A stretch of DNA of 64,000 nt from an uncultured Clostridia bacterium (GCA_934630705.1 CAKTWP010000008.1:45845-109844), one strand, 5' to 3'. Shown: positions 41,708 through 50,785, counted from the first letter of the stretch. Notes: generated by a model not told the origin, from the sequence alone. Translations and numbers: made by a program.

Positions 41708-43750
41708 ATGCTTCGCGCCAAGAAAATCGACCGCGTCTGCTGCACCGTGCTGGCGCTGACCCTGCTGCTGGCCGCCGGGTTTACGGCCCTGGCCGCCGCC
41801 GGCAAGCTGGAAAGCAGCCGCGCCAGCGCCCAGACCTATGAAACCCACCTGTTCAGCCAGGATACCGTCCACCGCATCGATATTCAAATGGACGACTGGG
41901 ACGCATTTATCGCCGCCTGCACCGATGAGGAATATCGCGCCTGCACGGTTCAGATCGATGGCGAAAGCCAGGGCACGGTGGGCATCCGCGCCAAGGGGAA
42001 TACGTCGCTGAGCTCCGTGGCCCAGTATGACAACGACCGGTACAGCTTCAAGGTGGAGTTTGACCATTATCAGACGGGCAAAACCTATCGCGGATTGGAT
42101 AAGCTCAGCCTGAATAACCTGATTCAGGACGCGACTTATATGAAGGACTACTGGTGCTATACCTTCATGGGCCGCATGGGCGTGGCCGCGCCCCTGTGCA
42201 GCTACACGGAGGTGTATGTCAACGGCGAATACTGGGGCTTCTATCTGGCGGTGGAGGGCGTGGAGGACGCGTTTCTGGAACGCGCTTACGGCACCGATTC
42301 GGGCAACCTCTATAAGCCCGACAGCATGAGCTTCGGCGGCGGCCGCGGCAACGGCCGGGATTTCGATATGCAGCAGCTCCAGCAGGAAAACGATGACGGG
42401 GCCGATGGCCAGTCCCCGGCCGACAGCGCCGCGTCCGCCGCGTTCCCCCCATTGCCGGAGGGGATGCGCTTCCCCGGCGGCATGACCGTCCCGGATGACG
42501 CATCCGCCGATGCGGCCGATCGCCCCACGCCGCCGCAAATGCCCGGCGGGGATGAGAACGGCTTTGACCCCGCGTCCGCCTTTGGCAAGGGCGGCCAAGG
42601 TGGGATTGGCGGCTTCGGCGGCATGGGCAGCAGCGATGTGAAGCTGCAATATATCGACGACGATCCGGATAGCTATCCCAACATCTTCGATAACGCCAAA
42701 ACCAAAACCAGCGAAAAGGATAAGGCCCGGCTGATCGCCGCACTGAAAAAGCTGGGGGAAGGCGACCTGTCCAGCGTGGATACCGATGCGGTGGCCATGT
42801 ATATGGCGGTGCACAATTTCGTGTGCAATGGGGACAGCTATACGGGCTCCATGGTGCATAATTATTATCTGTATGAGAAAAACGGCGTGCTGTCCATGAT
42901 TCCCTGGGATTATAACCTGGCCTTCGGCGGCTTCTCCGGCGGCGACGCCACCTCCGCTGTGAATACCCCCATCGATACCCTGGTTTCCGGCGGCACGGAC
43001 GGCGACCGGCCCATGGCCGATTGGATCACGGCCAGCGAAGACAGCCTGGCGCTGTATCATGAGAAATACGCCCAGTTTATTCAGGACGTGTTTGAAAGCG
43101 GCTGGTTCGCGGAAGAATTTGACCGGGTAACCGCGCTGATCGCGCCCTATGTGGAAAAGGATGAAAACGGCTTCTACTCCTATGCGGAGTTTCAGGCCGG
43201 CGCGGAAGCCCTCAAGCAGTTCTGTCTGCTTCGGGCCCAGAGCGTGCAGGGCCAGCTCAGCGGCGAAATCCCCGCTACCCAGAGCGCCCAAACCGGCGCG
43301 GATTCCCTTATCGACGCCAGCGCCATCACCCTCACCGCCATGGGCGGCATGAACAATGGCCGGGGCGGCGAGAACGGCGGCATGGGCGGCCATTTTGGCG
43401 GCAACGGCGGCTTCGGCCGCTCCATGGGCCAGCGGACGGGCGGCGCTGCAGCCCCGGATCAGTCGGGCGATGAAAGCACATCGTTCACTCCGTCCACGGG
43501 CGATTTCACGCCTTCCACGCAAACCGACGCTGAGAACGCATCATTCACCCCGCCTTCCGGCGATTTCACGCCTTCCACGCAAACCAGTGAGGAGAAAGCA
43601 TCGTTTACTCCGTCCACCGGCGATTTTCCGCAGCCGGGGCAGCAAAATGCAACGGATGCAAATTCCAACGCGTGGCTCTGGCTGGGCGCATCAGCGCTGC
43701 TTCTCCTGGCAGCTTTGGTTTTCGCCCGGTGCTTGAAGAAGCCCACATAA
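41708..43750 (+). CDS. CotH kinase family protein, membrane-anchored
   Basis: 680 residues. An N-terminal hydrophobic segment (about 8-32) is followed by a CotH atypical kinase domain: VGIRAKGNTSL, YRGLDKLSLNNLIQDATYM, EVYVNGEYWGFYLAVEGVED, and the metal-binding IPWDYNLAFGGF. An insert rich in Gly, Pro and Asp (about 210-315) interrupts the kinase domain. The C-terminal part has a Gly/Met-rich stretch, a 20-residue repeat (about 592-644) and a final membrane helix. CotH phosphorylates spore-coat proteins in Bacillus; here, membrane anchoring and the VTC/DUF4956 context suggest a surface role. ATG 41708 is chosen over GTG 41699. An E1 hairpin follows 18 nt after the stop. Confidence 0.88.
   Translation: MLRAKKIDRVCCTVLALTLLLAAGFTALAAAGKLESSRASAQTYETHLFSQDTVHRIDIQMDDWDAFIAACTDEEYRACTVQIDGESQGTVGIRAKGNTSLSSVAQYDNDRYSFKVEFDHYQTGKTYRGLDKLSLNNLIQDATYMKDYWCYTFMGRMGVAAPLCSYTEVYVNGEYWGFYLAVEGVEDAFLERAYGTDSGNLYKPDSMSFGGGRGNGRDFDMQQLQQENDDGADGQSPADSAASAAFPPLPEGMRFPGGMTVPDDASADAADRPTPPQMPGGDENGFDPASAFGKGGQGGIGGFGGMGSSDVKLQYIDDDPDSYPNIFDNAKTKTSEKDKARLIAALKKLGEGDLSSVDTDAVAMYMAVHNFVCNGDSYTGSMVHNYYLYEKNGVLSMIPWDYNLAFGGFSGGDATSAVNTPIDTLVSGGTDGDRPMADWITASEDSLALYHEKYAQFIQDVFESGWFAEEFDRVTALIAPYVEKDENGFYSYAEFQAGAEALKQFCLLRAQSVQGQLSGEIPATQSAQTGADSLIDASAITLTAMGGMNNGRGGENGGMGGHFGGNGGFGRSMGQRTGGAAAPDQSGDESTSFTPSTGDFTPSTQTDAENASFTPPSGDFTPSTQTSEEKASFTPSTGDFPQPGQQNATDANSNAWLWLGASALLLLAALVFARCLKKPT
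43481..43640 (+). repeat. 60-bp tandem repeat inside the cotH gene
   Basis: Units start at 43481, 43541 and 43601 (the third is partial). Each encodes a 20-residue block of the type SFTPSTGDFTPSTQT. The repeat is in frame and forms a Ser/Thr/Pro-rich stalk before the C-terminal membrane helix. Its copy number may vary between strains. Confidence 0.9.
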
Positions 43751-43768
43751 AAAGACGAAGGATATCAT

Positions 43769-43830
43769 GCGGGAGGAGGTTCTTTGTAGCCAAAGACCCC
43801 CCTCCCGCGCCCACCCAAGAAAGCTGTAGA
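43769..43830 (+). repeat. E1 hairpin element after cotH
   Basis: GCGGGAGG (43769-43776) pairs with CCTCCCGC (43801-43808), with an inner TTCTTTG/CAAAGA stem. It starts 18 nt after the cotH stop codon and is followed by the conserved tail CCCAAGAAAGCTGTAG. Confidence 0.8.
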
Positions 43831-43903
43831 AGGATAAGGACGCGTTTTTCCTTATTTATGCCCCGCCCCCCCCAAGGTATTTCTTTACACTTTAGTCCCT
43901 CTG

Positions 43904-43955
43904 TCTTACGACTTTCTTGGAGGGAGCACGAGGGAACCGTTCTTTGGCTCTCCCG
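43904..43955 (-). repeat. E1 element, incomplete
   Basis: The tail TTACGACTTTCTTGGAGGGA and the arm GGGAACCGTTCTTTGG are present, but the second arm of the hairpin is missing. It is oriented toward the minus strand and has no gene on that strand beside it. Confidence 0.6.
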
Positions 43956-44030
43956 ATAGCCAATCCTGTATCCAAACGCAATATGAATCAGATGGTTTTT
44001 TTCCGGAGAACCTTGTATAAAAAACCTCTC

Positions 44031-44100
44031 TCTTACGGCTTTCTTGGAGGGAGCACGAGGGAACCATTCCTTGGCCCCCAAAGAATGGTTCCCTCGTAAT
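44031..44100 (-). repeat. E1 hairpin element, orphan copy
   Basis: CGAGGGAACCATTCCTTGG (44056-44074) pairs with CCAAAGAATGGTTCCCTCG (44078-44096) with one mismatch. The tail TTACGGCTTTCTTGGAGGGA is nearly identical to the one at 43904. No minus-strand gene ends nearby, so it breaks the usual placement. It lies 90 bp before the ZIP gene. Confidence 0.75.
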
Positions 44101-44185
44101 ATTTCCTCATACATATTCCCTCGTATTTTCTCTGCACCAGACCTTCCTCCCCGGCATAACCTGGCTGGTAAAAGGGGGAACGGAC

Positions 44186-44926
44186 ATGGAAATCTGGATT
44201 GGGATGCTGATTCCGTTTGTGGGCACGGCGCTGGGCGCGGCGTGCGTGATTTTTATGGGCGCAGGCGTCCTCAACGCCCGCACACAGGGCGCACTGGCGG
44301 CGTTCGCGGCGGGCGTGATGGCGGCCGCGTCGGTGTGGAGCCTGCTGCTGCCCGCCATCAGCCAGTCCGCGGCGCTGGGCCCGTGGGCGTTCGCCCCCGC
44401 CACGGCCGGTCTGGGCCTGGGCGCGGCGTTCATTTGGGCGCTGGATCGCTGGCTGCCGGAGCCCCAGAACCGCACTGAAAACGCCATGATGATTCTGGCG
44501 GTTACGCTCCATAACGTGCCGGAGGGCATGGCCGTGGGCGTGGCCTGGGCCGGCGTTCGATCCGGCATAACGGGTGTGACAGCCGCCGCCGCTATGGCGC
44601 TGGCGCTGGGCATCGCCATCCAGAATGTGCCCGAGGGCGCCATTGTGGCCCTGCCCCTTCGCGCGGCGGGCAAAAGCCGCGCCCGGGCGTTCGCAGGCGG
44701 CACGGCTTCCGGCGCGGTGGAACCGCTGGCCGCCGGGGTCACCCTCCTGCTCTCCGGGCTGATCGCGCCCGTTCTTCCCGCTTTGCTGGCATTTGCCGCC
44801 GGGGCCATGATCTATGTCACCGTGGCCGAGCTGATCCCCAGGGCGGCCCAAACCCACCCCGCCGCCCCCGCCTTTTTCGTGCTGGGCTTCAGCCTGATGA
44901 TGGGCCTGGATGTGGCGCTGGGATGA
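44186..44926 (+). CDS. ZIP-family metal transporter
   Basis: 246 residues with about eight membrane segments. The metal-transport motifs are in TM4 and TM5: LHNVPEGMAVGVAWAG and QNVPEGAIVALPLR, containing the His/Asn-Pro-Glu-Gly residues of the binuclear metal site. A third conserved segment is MIYVTVAELIPRAAQTHP. It most likely brings zinc or a related divalent metal into the cell. GGGGGA lies 6 nt before ATG. It is a single gene between E1 elements and a terminator shared with the convergent sensor gene. Confidence 0.92.
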   Translation: MEIWIGMLIPFVGTALGAACVIFMGAGVLNARTQGALAAFAAGVMAAASVWSLLLPAISQSAALGPWAFAPATAGLGLGAAFIWALDRWLPEPQNRTENAMMILAVTLHNVPEGMAVGVAWAGVRSGITGVTAAAAMALALGIAIQNVPEGAIVALPLRAAGKSRARAFAGGTASGAVEPLAAGVTLLLSGLIAPVLPALLAFAAGAMIYVTVAELIPRAAQTHPAAPAFFVLGFSLMMGLDVALG

Positions 44927-44949
44927 CTTGCGCGGCTTTTTTCATCAAC

Positions 44950-44991
44950 AAATCAGACTGCCTGGGGTTTGGCCGGACAGTCTGATTTTGT
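44950..44991. terminator. Terminator between ZIP and sensor genes
   Basis: AAATCAGACTG (44950-44960) pairs with CAGTCTGATTT (44978-44988), followed by TGTTT. It lies between convergent genes and may serve both, though the T run is better on the plus strand. Confidence 0.75.
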
Positions 44992-45008
44992 TTGAAGCGA
45001 CGGCATAT

Positions 45009-46862
45009 TCAGGGCTGATCCGCGTTTTCCAGCGCCATTTCCCGGTATTGCCCCGGGGTGATGCCCTCGTATTTCTTGAATACACGGATGAACGTGGCCA
45101 CGTTCTGATAGCCAATATCCAGGCACAGCTTGTTGATGAGCACGTCCTGCTGCTGGCGCAGCAGCTTCTTGGCGATTTTGATGCGATAGCGCTGCAGATA
45201 TTCCAGCAGCCCCATGCCGGTTTCCTTTTTGAAGATCTTGGTCAGATAGGAATTATCAATACCGCAGAAAGCGGCGATTTTCTCCACGTTCAGATCCAGA
45301 TCGGCATAGTTCTGGTGGATAAACTCAATGGAAGCCTCCGCGTATTTAGCGGCCTTGCCGGACCCTTCGGATTGCGGGCCCGGCCGGCTTTCGCCGCTGC
45401 TGCCGGTGAGCATGGAAAAGGCTTCCTGATAGGCGGCGGGCAGCGCTTCGGCCCGGTCCACGGCGCTGCTGGCCGCAAAAGCGAACCGGCAGCCGTACTG
45501 CGCTTCGATCCGGGCGATGCAGCCGATGGCGGCGTCCCGCGTCTGCGTCATGGCGTTTACGCTGAAAATGAACACCCATTGCTGGGCCAGCCGCAGCTTG
45601 TAAACCCGTTCCCGGGGCGTAACCAGCGCCCGAAATGCGCACAGCAGGGCATAATCGGCGTTTTCCGTGCTATCGCCGTTTCCGGAAGCACAGGCCGTGA
45701 GCAGCACGAAATTCTCCCGACCGATAAAGGACATGTCAAAGAAGGAGAAAATATCCTCCATGCCGGGGATGATCGGAGATTGATTGGTGATGATCCGCTC
45801 CAGATAGAAGGCGCGGAACACCTCGTTTTGCTGCTCCACCTTTTTGGTCAGCTGCTCAATCTGGCTGGACCAGGAGCGGATGGAGCTTTCAATGGCCCGA
45901 AATTCGGATTTTTCCGGCTGGGGAGCGCTTCCAGAGGCCTTTTCCCGCACCATTTCATAAATGTTGCGAACAGGCTTGTAATTGTAATATCCCGTCACAA
46001 AGCACAGCAGCAGCGTCACGCCAAAGCACGCCAGCAGGATCAGCAGCGCCGGGGTGGCCCGGAGGAGATCCAGCGGGCTGGTCTGCTGCCGGATAAACAG
46101 CAGGGAAAACCGGCCCTTGAGCGGCGTTTCATCCACCACCGCGCCCAGATCCATATCAATCAGCGAGGCAATCCGGTCCCGGCCGTTGCCTGCGGGGGAA
46201 ACGGCCGCGGCCCGGGGGGACGAGCTGATCACGGCCTGATCCCCATAAAAGATGGCGAATTGATCGCTTTCCCGGGGCAAAATGGCGCGCAGATCAGAAA
46301 GCAGGGCGGACAGGTTCAGCTGGGTGACGCAGAAGGATTTGCCGCCGTTTTCTCCGAAGATGCCTGCGGAAAAATACATGCTGCTTTCATCCAGCACGCA
46401 TTGATAGCCCCGGGGATTTTCCAGCAGCTGCATAAAGGCATGCTGGCCAAACTCGGGATAAAGGCGGAAGAACATGTCCGCGTCGTGATTGGTGGCGGAG
46501 GAAACAATACGGCGGTACGGGGCGAAATAAACGCTGATGAGCTCGATGTATTCGCTGCGCGCGGTCTGCTCCGCCAGCTTTTCGGCCAGGCGGCGCTCTT
46601 CCCAGAGGCTTTGACTCCGGCTTTGGGCATACTGGGTGATTTCCCGGTCCGCAGCCAGATAATAGCTGCTCTGGAAGGCCGCCGCCGTGGCCTTTTCAAA
46701 CAGAATGCGGATCTCGCTTTGAATCAGCGCATACATTTCGTTTTCCCGCTGGGCAATGCGGGACAGCATCATGCTGGTGACAAACACAATGGTAAGCAGC
46801 GGAATGATGGCGATCAGCAGCGCCGAGCCAATCTGCTTGGACAGGGTTTTACTTTTCAGCAT
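45009..46862 (-). CDS. Membrane-bound sensor with C-terminal AraC-type DNA-binding domain
   Basis: 617 residues. Two membrane helices (about 11-33 and 268-291) flank an extracellular sensor of about 235 residues, probably Cache-like. A cytoplasmic linker follows, then an AraC-type double helix-turn-helix at the end (about 510-612: FCGIDNSYLTKIFKKETGM, LCLDIGYQNVATFIRVFKKY). There is no kinase domain, so signal and DNA binding are in one chain. The start at 46862 has AGGAAAGG 9 nt before it in the 22-bp gap after the sulfatase. It is the last gene of the operon and probably controls it in response to an external sulfated sugar (inference). Confidence 0.88.
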   Translation of the reverse strand: MLKSKTLSKQIGSALLIAIIPLLTIVFVTSMMLSRIAQRENEMYALIQSEIRILFEKATAAAFQSSYYLAADREITQYAQSRSQSLWEERRLAEKLAEQTARSEYIELISVYFAPYRRIVSSATNHDADMFFRLYPEFGQHAFMQLLENPRGYQCVLDESSMYFSAGIFGENGGKSFCVTQLNLSALLSDLRAILPRESDQFAIFYGDQAVISSSPRAAAVSPAGNGRDRIASLIDMDLGAVVDETPLKGRFSLLFIRQQTSPLDLLRATPALLILLACFGVTLLLCFVTGYYNYKPVRNIYEMVREKASGSAPQPEKSEFRAIESSIRSWSSQIEQLTKKVEQQNEVFRAFYLERIITNQSPIIPGMEDIFSFFDMSFIGRENFVLLTACASGNGDSTENADYALLCAFRALVTPRERVYKLRLAQQWVFIFSVNAMTQTRDAAIGCIARIEAQYGCRFAFAASSAVDRAEALPAAYQEAFSMLTGSSGESRPGPQSEGSGKAAKYAEASIEFIHQNYADLDLNVEKIAAFCGIDNSYLTKIFKKETGMGLLEYLQRYRIKIAKKLLRQQQDVLINKLCLDIGYQNVATFIRVFKKYEGITPGQYREMALENADQP

Positions 46863-46884
46863 GATGCGCGACCTTTCCTGCGGT

Positions 46885-48204
46885 TTATTGCTCAAATTCC
46901 ATAGCGGAGGGGGAATAGTCGGTACGAATATTGATGATTGCGCCCGGCGGGCAGGGAATCCGATAACGATAGTTCAACAGCGGATCGCCGGTTTCCTCCA
47001 TCCAGGCCGAAAGCCGCCCAAGAAGCTGATGATAAATCTCCCGGCAGGCGTCGTCCTGCACCCGGTTCTGCCGCTCGGCGGGATCCAGATACAGATCGTA
47101 AAGCTCCTCCCGGGGCAGCAGGGCGTTCATCCCGCCTGCATCCCGCAAAAACGCTTTGGCAGGGGAATCATCCGTGTTGGGGGCCACCACGCCCAGATAA
47201 TCGTCATACCGCACGATCAGCTTATATCGCTCCGTGCGCACGCAGCGCTTGGGCTCATAGGCGGCATGATAGCTCACCTCGGCGAAAACCGCATCCCGGA
47301 CCGGCACGTTTTGCTCAATGACCGGCCGCAGGGATACGCCCTGAAGCCATGCGGGCTTTTCCAGCCCCAGATAATCGCACAGCGTGGGGAACAGATCCAC
47401 CTGAGACACCAGCTGATCCGTCGCATGGGTCTGCTTTTCCTGCATGCCCGGGAAGCGCAGCAGCAGCGCCACGCCGATGCCCGTGTCATACAGAGAGCAT
47501 TTCATGTGGGGCCAGGCGATGCCGTGATCGGTGGTAAAGAGGATGAGGGTGTTTTCCATCTGCCCGCTTTCCTCCAGCGCCCGGAGCACTTTCCCCACGC
47601 ATTGATCCACCGCCTGCGCGGCGCAGTAATAATCCGCCATGTCCGCGCGGTTTTCCGCCGTATCCGCAACCGGCCAGGGGGGCGTGAGCCAATCGGGGTT
47701 CAGCCCCGCGGTCTGATGATCGGGATAGGGACGATGGGTGTTGAACATGCCAAAGGAGAGAAAGAAGGGCCGGTCATGGGGCTGGCGGATGAAGGCGGCG
47801 GCGAGATCGGCATTGGCGCTGTCCCGGGCGGTTTGCCCCAGGGCCTTCTGATCGGGCGAGGTGAGAATCCGCTCATAGGGCAGCTGCTCCGCAGCCGCGG
47901 CTTCATGCTGCACGCCGCACAGCACGGTTTCAAAGCCGTTTTGTCCAAGGAACGCGGAAAGATGCTCCTGGCTGTTTCGCAGGGAAAAGCCGCGATGGGC
48001 CAGCCCCAGCATGCCCGAGGAATGGGCGCATTGGCCGGTGGTCAGCGCGGCGCGGCTGGGGGAGCAGGTGGGCGCGGCGCAAAAGGCGTTGCGAAACAGC
48101 AGCCCTTCCCGGGCCAGACGCATGGCGTTGGGCATGGAAACGGGATAGCCATAGGGCTGCCAATAGCGGCCGCTGTCATGGGTGTGCATATAAAGAACGT
48201 TCAT
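46885..48204 (-). CDS. Sulfatase (type I, formylglycine-dependent)
   Basis: 439 residues of the alkaline-phosphatase-like sulfatase family. The signature CSPSR (47-51, in FCAAPTCSPSRAALTTG) marks Cys47 as the residue turned into formylglycine. The metal-binding TTDHGIAWPHMK segment and the early HTHD (Asp10) agree. It has no signal peptide, so it acts in the cytoplasm on imported substrate. The Cys-type motif needs an anaerobic maturase (anSME), which is not encoded in this window. GGAGG lies 6 nt before ATG. It stands between the binding protein and the sensor, which defines the locus as sulfated-glycan uptake. Confidence 0.93.
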   Translation of the reverse strand: MNVLYMHTHDSGRYWQPYGYPVSMPNAMRLAREGLLFRNAFCAAPTCSPSRAALTTGQCAHSSGMLGLAHRGFSLRNSQEHLSAFLGQNGFETVLCGVQHEAAAAEQLPYERILTSPDQKALGQTARDSANADLAAAFIRQPHDRPFFLSFGMFNTHRPYPDHQTAGLNPDWLTPPWPVADTAENRADMADYYCAAQAVDQCVGKVLRALEESGQMENTLILFTTDHGIAWPHMKCSLYDTGIGVALLLRFPGMQEKQTHATDQLVSQVDLFPTLCDYLGLEKPAWLQGVSLRPVIEQNVPVRDAVFAEVSYHAAYEPKRCVRTERYKLIVRYDDYLGVVAPNTDDSPAKAFLRDAGGMNALLPREELYDLYLDPAERQNRVQDDACREIYHQLLGRLSAWMEETGDPLLNYRYRIPCPPGAIINIRTDYSPSAMEFEQ

Positions 48205-48240
48205 GGGGAGCCTCCCTTGCTTTTTCCTGAAACGGGCCGC

Positions 48241-48266
48241 GGCCGGGAACGAATCCGTCCCCGGCC
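48241..48266 (-). promoter_or_regulatory. Intercistronic stem-loop after the binding-protein gene
   Basis: On the minus strand GGCCGGGGACG pairs with CGTTCCCGGCC with one G-U pair and a 4-nt loop. It lies 15 nt after the binding-protein stop and before the sulfatase gene, with no T run. It probably protects the upstream message or lowers downstream expression. Confidence 0.65.
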
Positions 48267-48281
48267 CGGCGCAGATGCGGT

Positions 48282-49847
48282 TTATTGAGCCTGCCAGCGG
48301 TCATAGGCCGCCTGATAAATGGCCAGATACTGCTCCAGCCCCATGGCCTGCACCTGGGAAACATAATCATCCCATTCGGCCAGATCCCGTTCGCCGGTAA
48401 TGAATTTGACGATGTTTTCCTGCACGAAGTTGAGAATATCCGTCTGATAGACGCTCAGCTCAAAGGCTTCATCGCTGGAGAACAGCAGCTTGCACAGGGA
48501 TTCGGGGTCGATCAGGTCGGGCCGGAGGGTTTCCACGTCCGCCTTGGTATCGGCGTTCTGGGCCGCGGACATATCCACCTCATCCGTGATGTACTGGGGC
48601 AGGCAGCCGCCGCCAAACAGGCCCCATTTGCACAGCGCTTCATCCAGAGTCAGGCCGTTGGGGTCGTTGGCGATAAAGTCATAGAGCTTGTATTTCCCGT
48701 CCTCCACATAATAGCTCTTCCCCTCGATGCCCATGCGGATGGCCAGGGTGCCGTCCTTGGAATAGAAGTAATCCAGATAACGCATGGCGGCCTCAGGGTT
48801 TTTGCAGGCCGCGGTGATGCAGGCGGCGCCGTTGGTTTGCACCAGGCTGTTGACGCCGACCCAGGCATGATACCCGTCCGGGCCCGCCAGCACGGGGGGC
48901 TGCACGAAGCTGCCGCGGCACGCGCCGAGCCACAGGTTGTTATTGCCATAGTTTACAAAGCCCACCTGATCCAGGTTCGCCTTGGCGGAAACAGGGATAT
49001 AGTCCTGGGAGAAGGAATCCTTATCCATCAGGCCCTCCTGCCACAGCTCGTGGAAATAGGAAACCATCTTGCGGTAGTTGTCCGTCAGCGCGGCCATTTC
49101 CACCTTGTTGTCATCGTTGATCTGGAAATAACCGTCGATCACGCCGCGGTTCAGGCCCATGCCGAAGGAGCCGTAGAAATTCCCCAGCAGGCCAGACACG
49201 CCGCCCTTGCCGGTGCCGGCAAAGCCAATTTCATCCGCCACGCCGTTGCCGTTGGGATCGTCCTGCACGAAATGACGCAGCACGTCCTTGAGCTCCTCCA
49301 GCGTCCTGGGCATTTCCAGGTTCAGCTTTTCCAGCCAGTCCTTATTGATATAATAGTTGTTAATCAGGTTGCCCTCGGTGGTATTGAGCTGGGGCAGGGA
49401 ATAGATATGCCCGTCGGGGGACGTGATGTTCTTGGCGATGATGGGGTTCTGCTCCATCAGGGCGCGCAGATTCGGGGCATAATCCAGCAGCTCATCCAGC
49501 GCCAGCAGCTGGCCGTTGGCGGCATACTTGGCCTCCAGGCTGGAGGAAAGGCCGGCGCGCATGATGATGTCGGGCAGCTCATTGCTGGCAAAGAGCAGAT
49601 TGCGCTTTTCAGCAAAGCCTGCGGCGGGCACGCTTTCCCAGTCCACATGGATATTGGTGCGCTCCTCAAAGAGCTTCACGGTGGGGTTTTCGTTCCAGTC
49701 GCCCACCTTCGGATCCGAAGATACCAGGCCGGTCAGGGTGATCTTTTCTTCGGAGACGGGCAGGCCGTCCTTGGATACCTCGGCCAGGCCGCCGGCGCAA
49801 AGCAGCGCCAGCATGCAGGCCAGACACAGAGCCACAAGCTTCTTCAT
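48282..49847 (-). CDS. Extracellular solute-binding protein (LplA-type)
   Basis: 521 residues. The signal peptide covers about 1-22 (MKKLVALCLACMLALLC, then AGGLA before EVSKDG). No canonical lipobox is seen. The mature part has features of large family-1 binding proteins: VKLFEERTNIHVDWESVPA, LPDIIMRAGLSSS, YINKDWLEKLNLEMPRTLEE and DDPNGNGVADEIGF (a calcium-binding-like loop). It should bind an oligosaccharide outside the cell. AAGGAGG lies 9 nt before ATG. It pairs with the two permeases encoded upstream; the ATPase is elsewhere. Confidence 0.93.
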   Translation of the reverse strand: MKKLVALCLACMLALLCAGGLAEVSKDGLPVSEEKITLTGLVSSDPKVGDWNENPTVKLFEERTNIHVDWESVPAAGFAEKRNLLFASNELPDIIMRAGLSSSLEAKYAANGQLLALDELLDYAPNLRALMEQNPIIAKNITSPDGHIYSLPQLNTTEGNLINNYYINKDWLEKLNLEMPRTLEELKDVLRHFVQDDPNGNGVADEIGFAGTGKGGVSGLLGNFYGSFGMGLNRGVIDGYFQINDDNKVEMAALTDNYRKMVSYFHELWQEGLMDKDSFSQDYIPVSAKANLDQVGFVNYGNNNLWLGACRGSFVQPPVLAGPDGYHAWVGVNSLVQTNGAACITAACKNPEAAMRYLDYFYSKDGTLAIRMGIEGKSYYVEDGKYKLYDFIANDPNGLTLDEALCKWGLFGGGCLPQYITDEVDMSAAQNADTKADVETLRPDLIDPESLCKLLFSSDEAFELSVYQTDILNFVQENIVKFITGERDLAEWDDYVSQVQAMGLEQYLAIYQAAYDRWQAQ

Positions 49848-49888
49848 GGGGAAAAACCTCCTTATTTCAACTGCCTTTCCGGCAGCCG

Positions 49889-50785
49889 TTATCCTTTGAT
49901 GGCGCCGATCATTACGCCCTTGGCGAAGAACCGCTGCAGGAAGGGATACAGCACCAGCATCGGCACGCTGGACACCACGATCACGCAGTATTTCACGCTT
50001 TCCTGCACCAGCAGCTTGTTCATGTTCGCTTCCAGGGTGTCGGTCATGTCGCTGGTATCGGTCACCAGAATTTCCCGCAGCACCAGCTGCAGCGGATACA
50101 GGCTGCGGCTTTTCAGATAGATCAGGCCGGTGAAATAATTGTTCCAGATGCCCACCGCATAAAACAGCGACAGCACTGCCAGAATGGGCATGGACAGGGG
50201 CAGCACGATTTGGAAAAACACCTGAATGTCGTTGGCACCGTCCATTTCCGTGGCTTCATAGATTTCGTTGGGAATGGTGTTTTGCAGGAAGGTGCGGGCC
50301 ACGATCATGTTGTAAATGGACAGCGAGCCCATCAGCACCATCACCCAGATGTTGTTATACAGCCCCAGCCCCTTCACGGTCAGATAGGTGGGGATCATGC
50401 CGCCCTTGAAAAACATGGTGAAGGTGAACAGCAGCATCAGCCCCGTGCGGCCATACAGCTTTTTGCGGGACAGGGGATAGGCAGCGCTCAGGGTGAAAAA
50501 CAGGCTCACGGCGGTGCCCAGCACGGTGTAAATAATGGTGTTCTTATAGCTCATGAAAATATCGCTGTTTTGAAACACCCGGCGGTATCCCTCCCCGCTG
50601 AAGCCCTGAGGCAGCAGCCATACATGGCCGGAAATCACCTCCATGGGCGCGGAAAACGAGGAAATCACCACGATGTACAGCGGATAAATGGTAAGCAGCA
50701 TAATCAGGCCCACCACCACGGCAATCACCGCCGTGAACGCCCGGTCCTCCCTGGACTGGCGGATTTTCATCGTTTGCGCATGCAT
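49889..50785 (-). CDS. Carbohydrate ABC transporter permease (LplC-like)
   Basis: 298 residues with six membrane segments. The EAA loop is EATEMDGANDIQVFFQIVLP. The ending FLQRFFAKGVMIGAIKG is the hallmark of LplC/YtcP-type permeases. AGGAGG lies 8 nt before the ATG at 50785. It starts 15 bp after its partner permease and is followed 41 bp later by the binding-protein gene. Confidence 0.93.
   Translation of the reverse strand: MHAQTMKIRQSREDRAFTAVIAVVVGLIMLLTIYPLYIVVISSFSAPMEVISGHVWLLPQGFSGEGYRRVFQNSDIFMSYKNTIIYTVLGTAVSLFFTLSAAYPLSRKKLYGRTGLMLLFTFTMFFKGGMIPTYLTVKGLGLYNNIWVMVLMGSLSIYNMIVARTFLQNTIPNEIYEATEMDGANDIQVFFQIVLPLSMPILAVLSLFYAVGIWNNYFTGLIYLKSRSLYPLQLVLREILVTDTSDMTDTLEANMNKLLVQESVKYCVIVVSSVPMLVLYPFLQRFFAKGVMIGAIKG

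Noticed and set aside
41690..43522. A 610-codon minus-strand frame opposite cotH
   Set aside because: Shadow of the cotH frame; low-complexity Ala/Gly/His protein with no start signal.
43481..43640. Possible CRISPR or satellite repeat
   Set aside because: The 60-bp units are in frame with cotH and encode a stalk.
44033..44857. Minus-strand frame over the ZIP gene that could have supplied the missing gene for the E1 copy at 44031
   Set aside because: It is antisense to a well-supported transporter and has Gly/Arg/Gln-rich composition typical of a shadow frame.
48282..49847. Lipoprotein call for the binding proteins (Cys in the signal peptide)
   Set aside because: The residues before the cysteines (LALL-C, and LAMV-C in the protein at 24515) do not fit a lipobox; cleavage after LA or ASA by signal peptidase I fits better.
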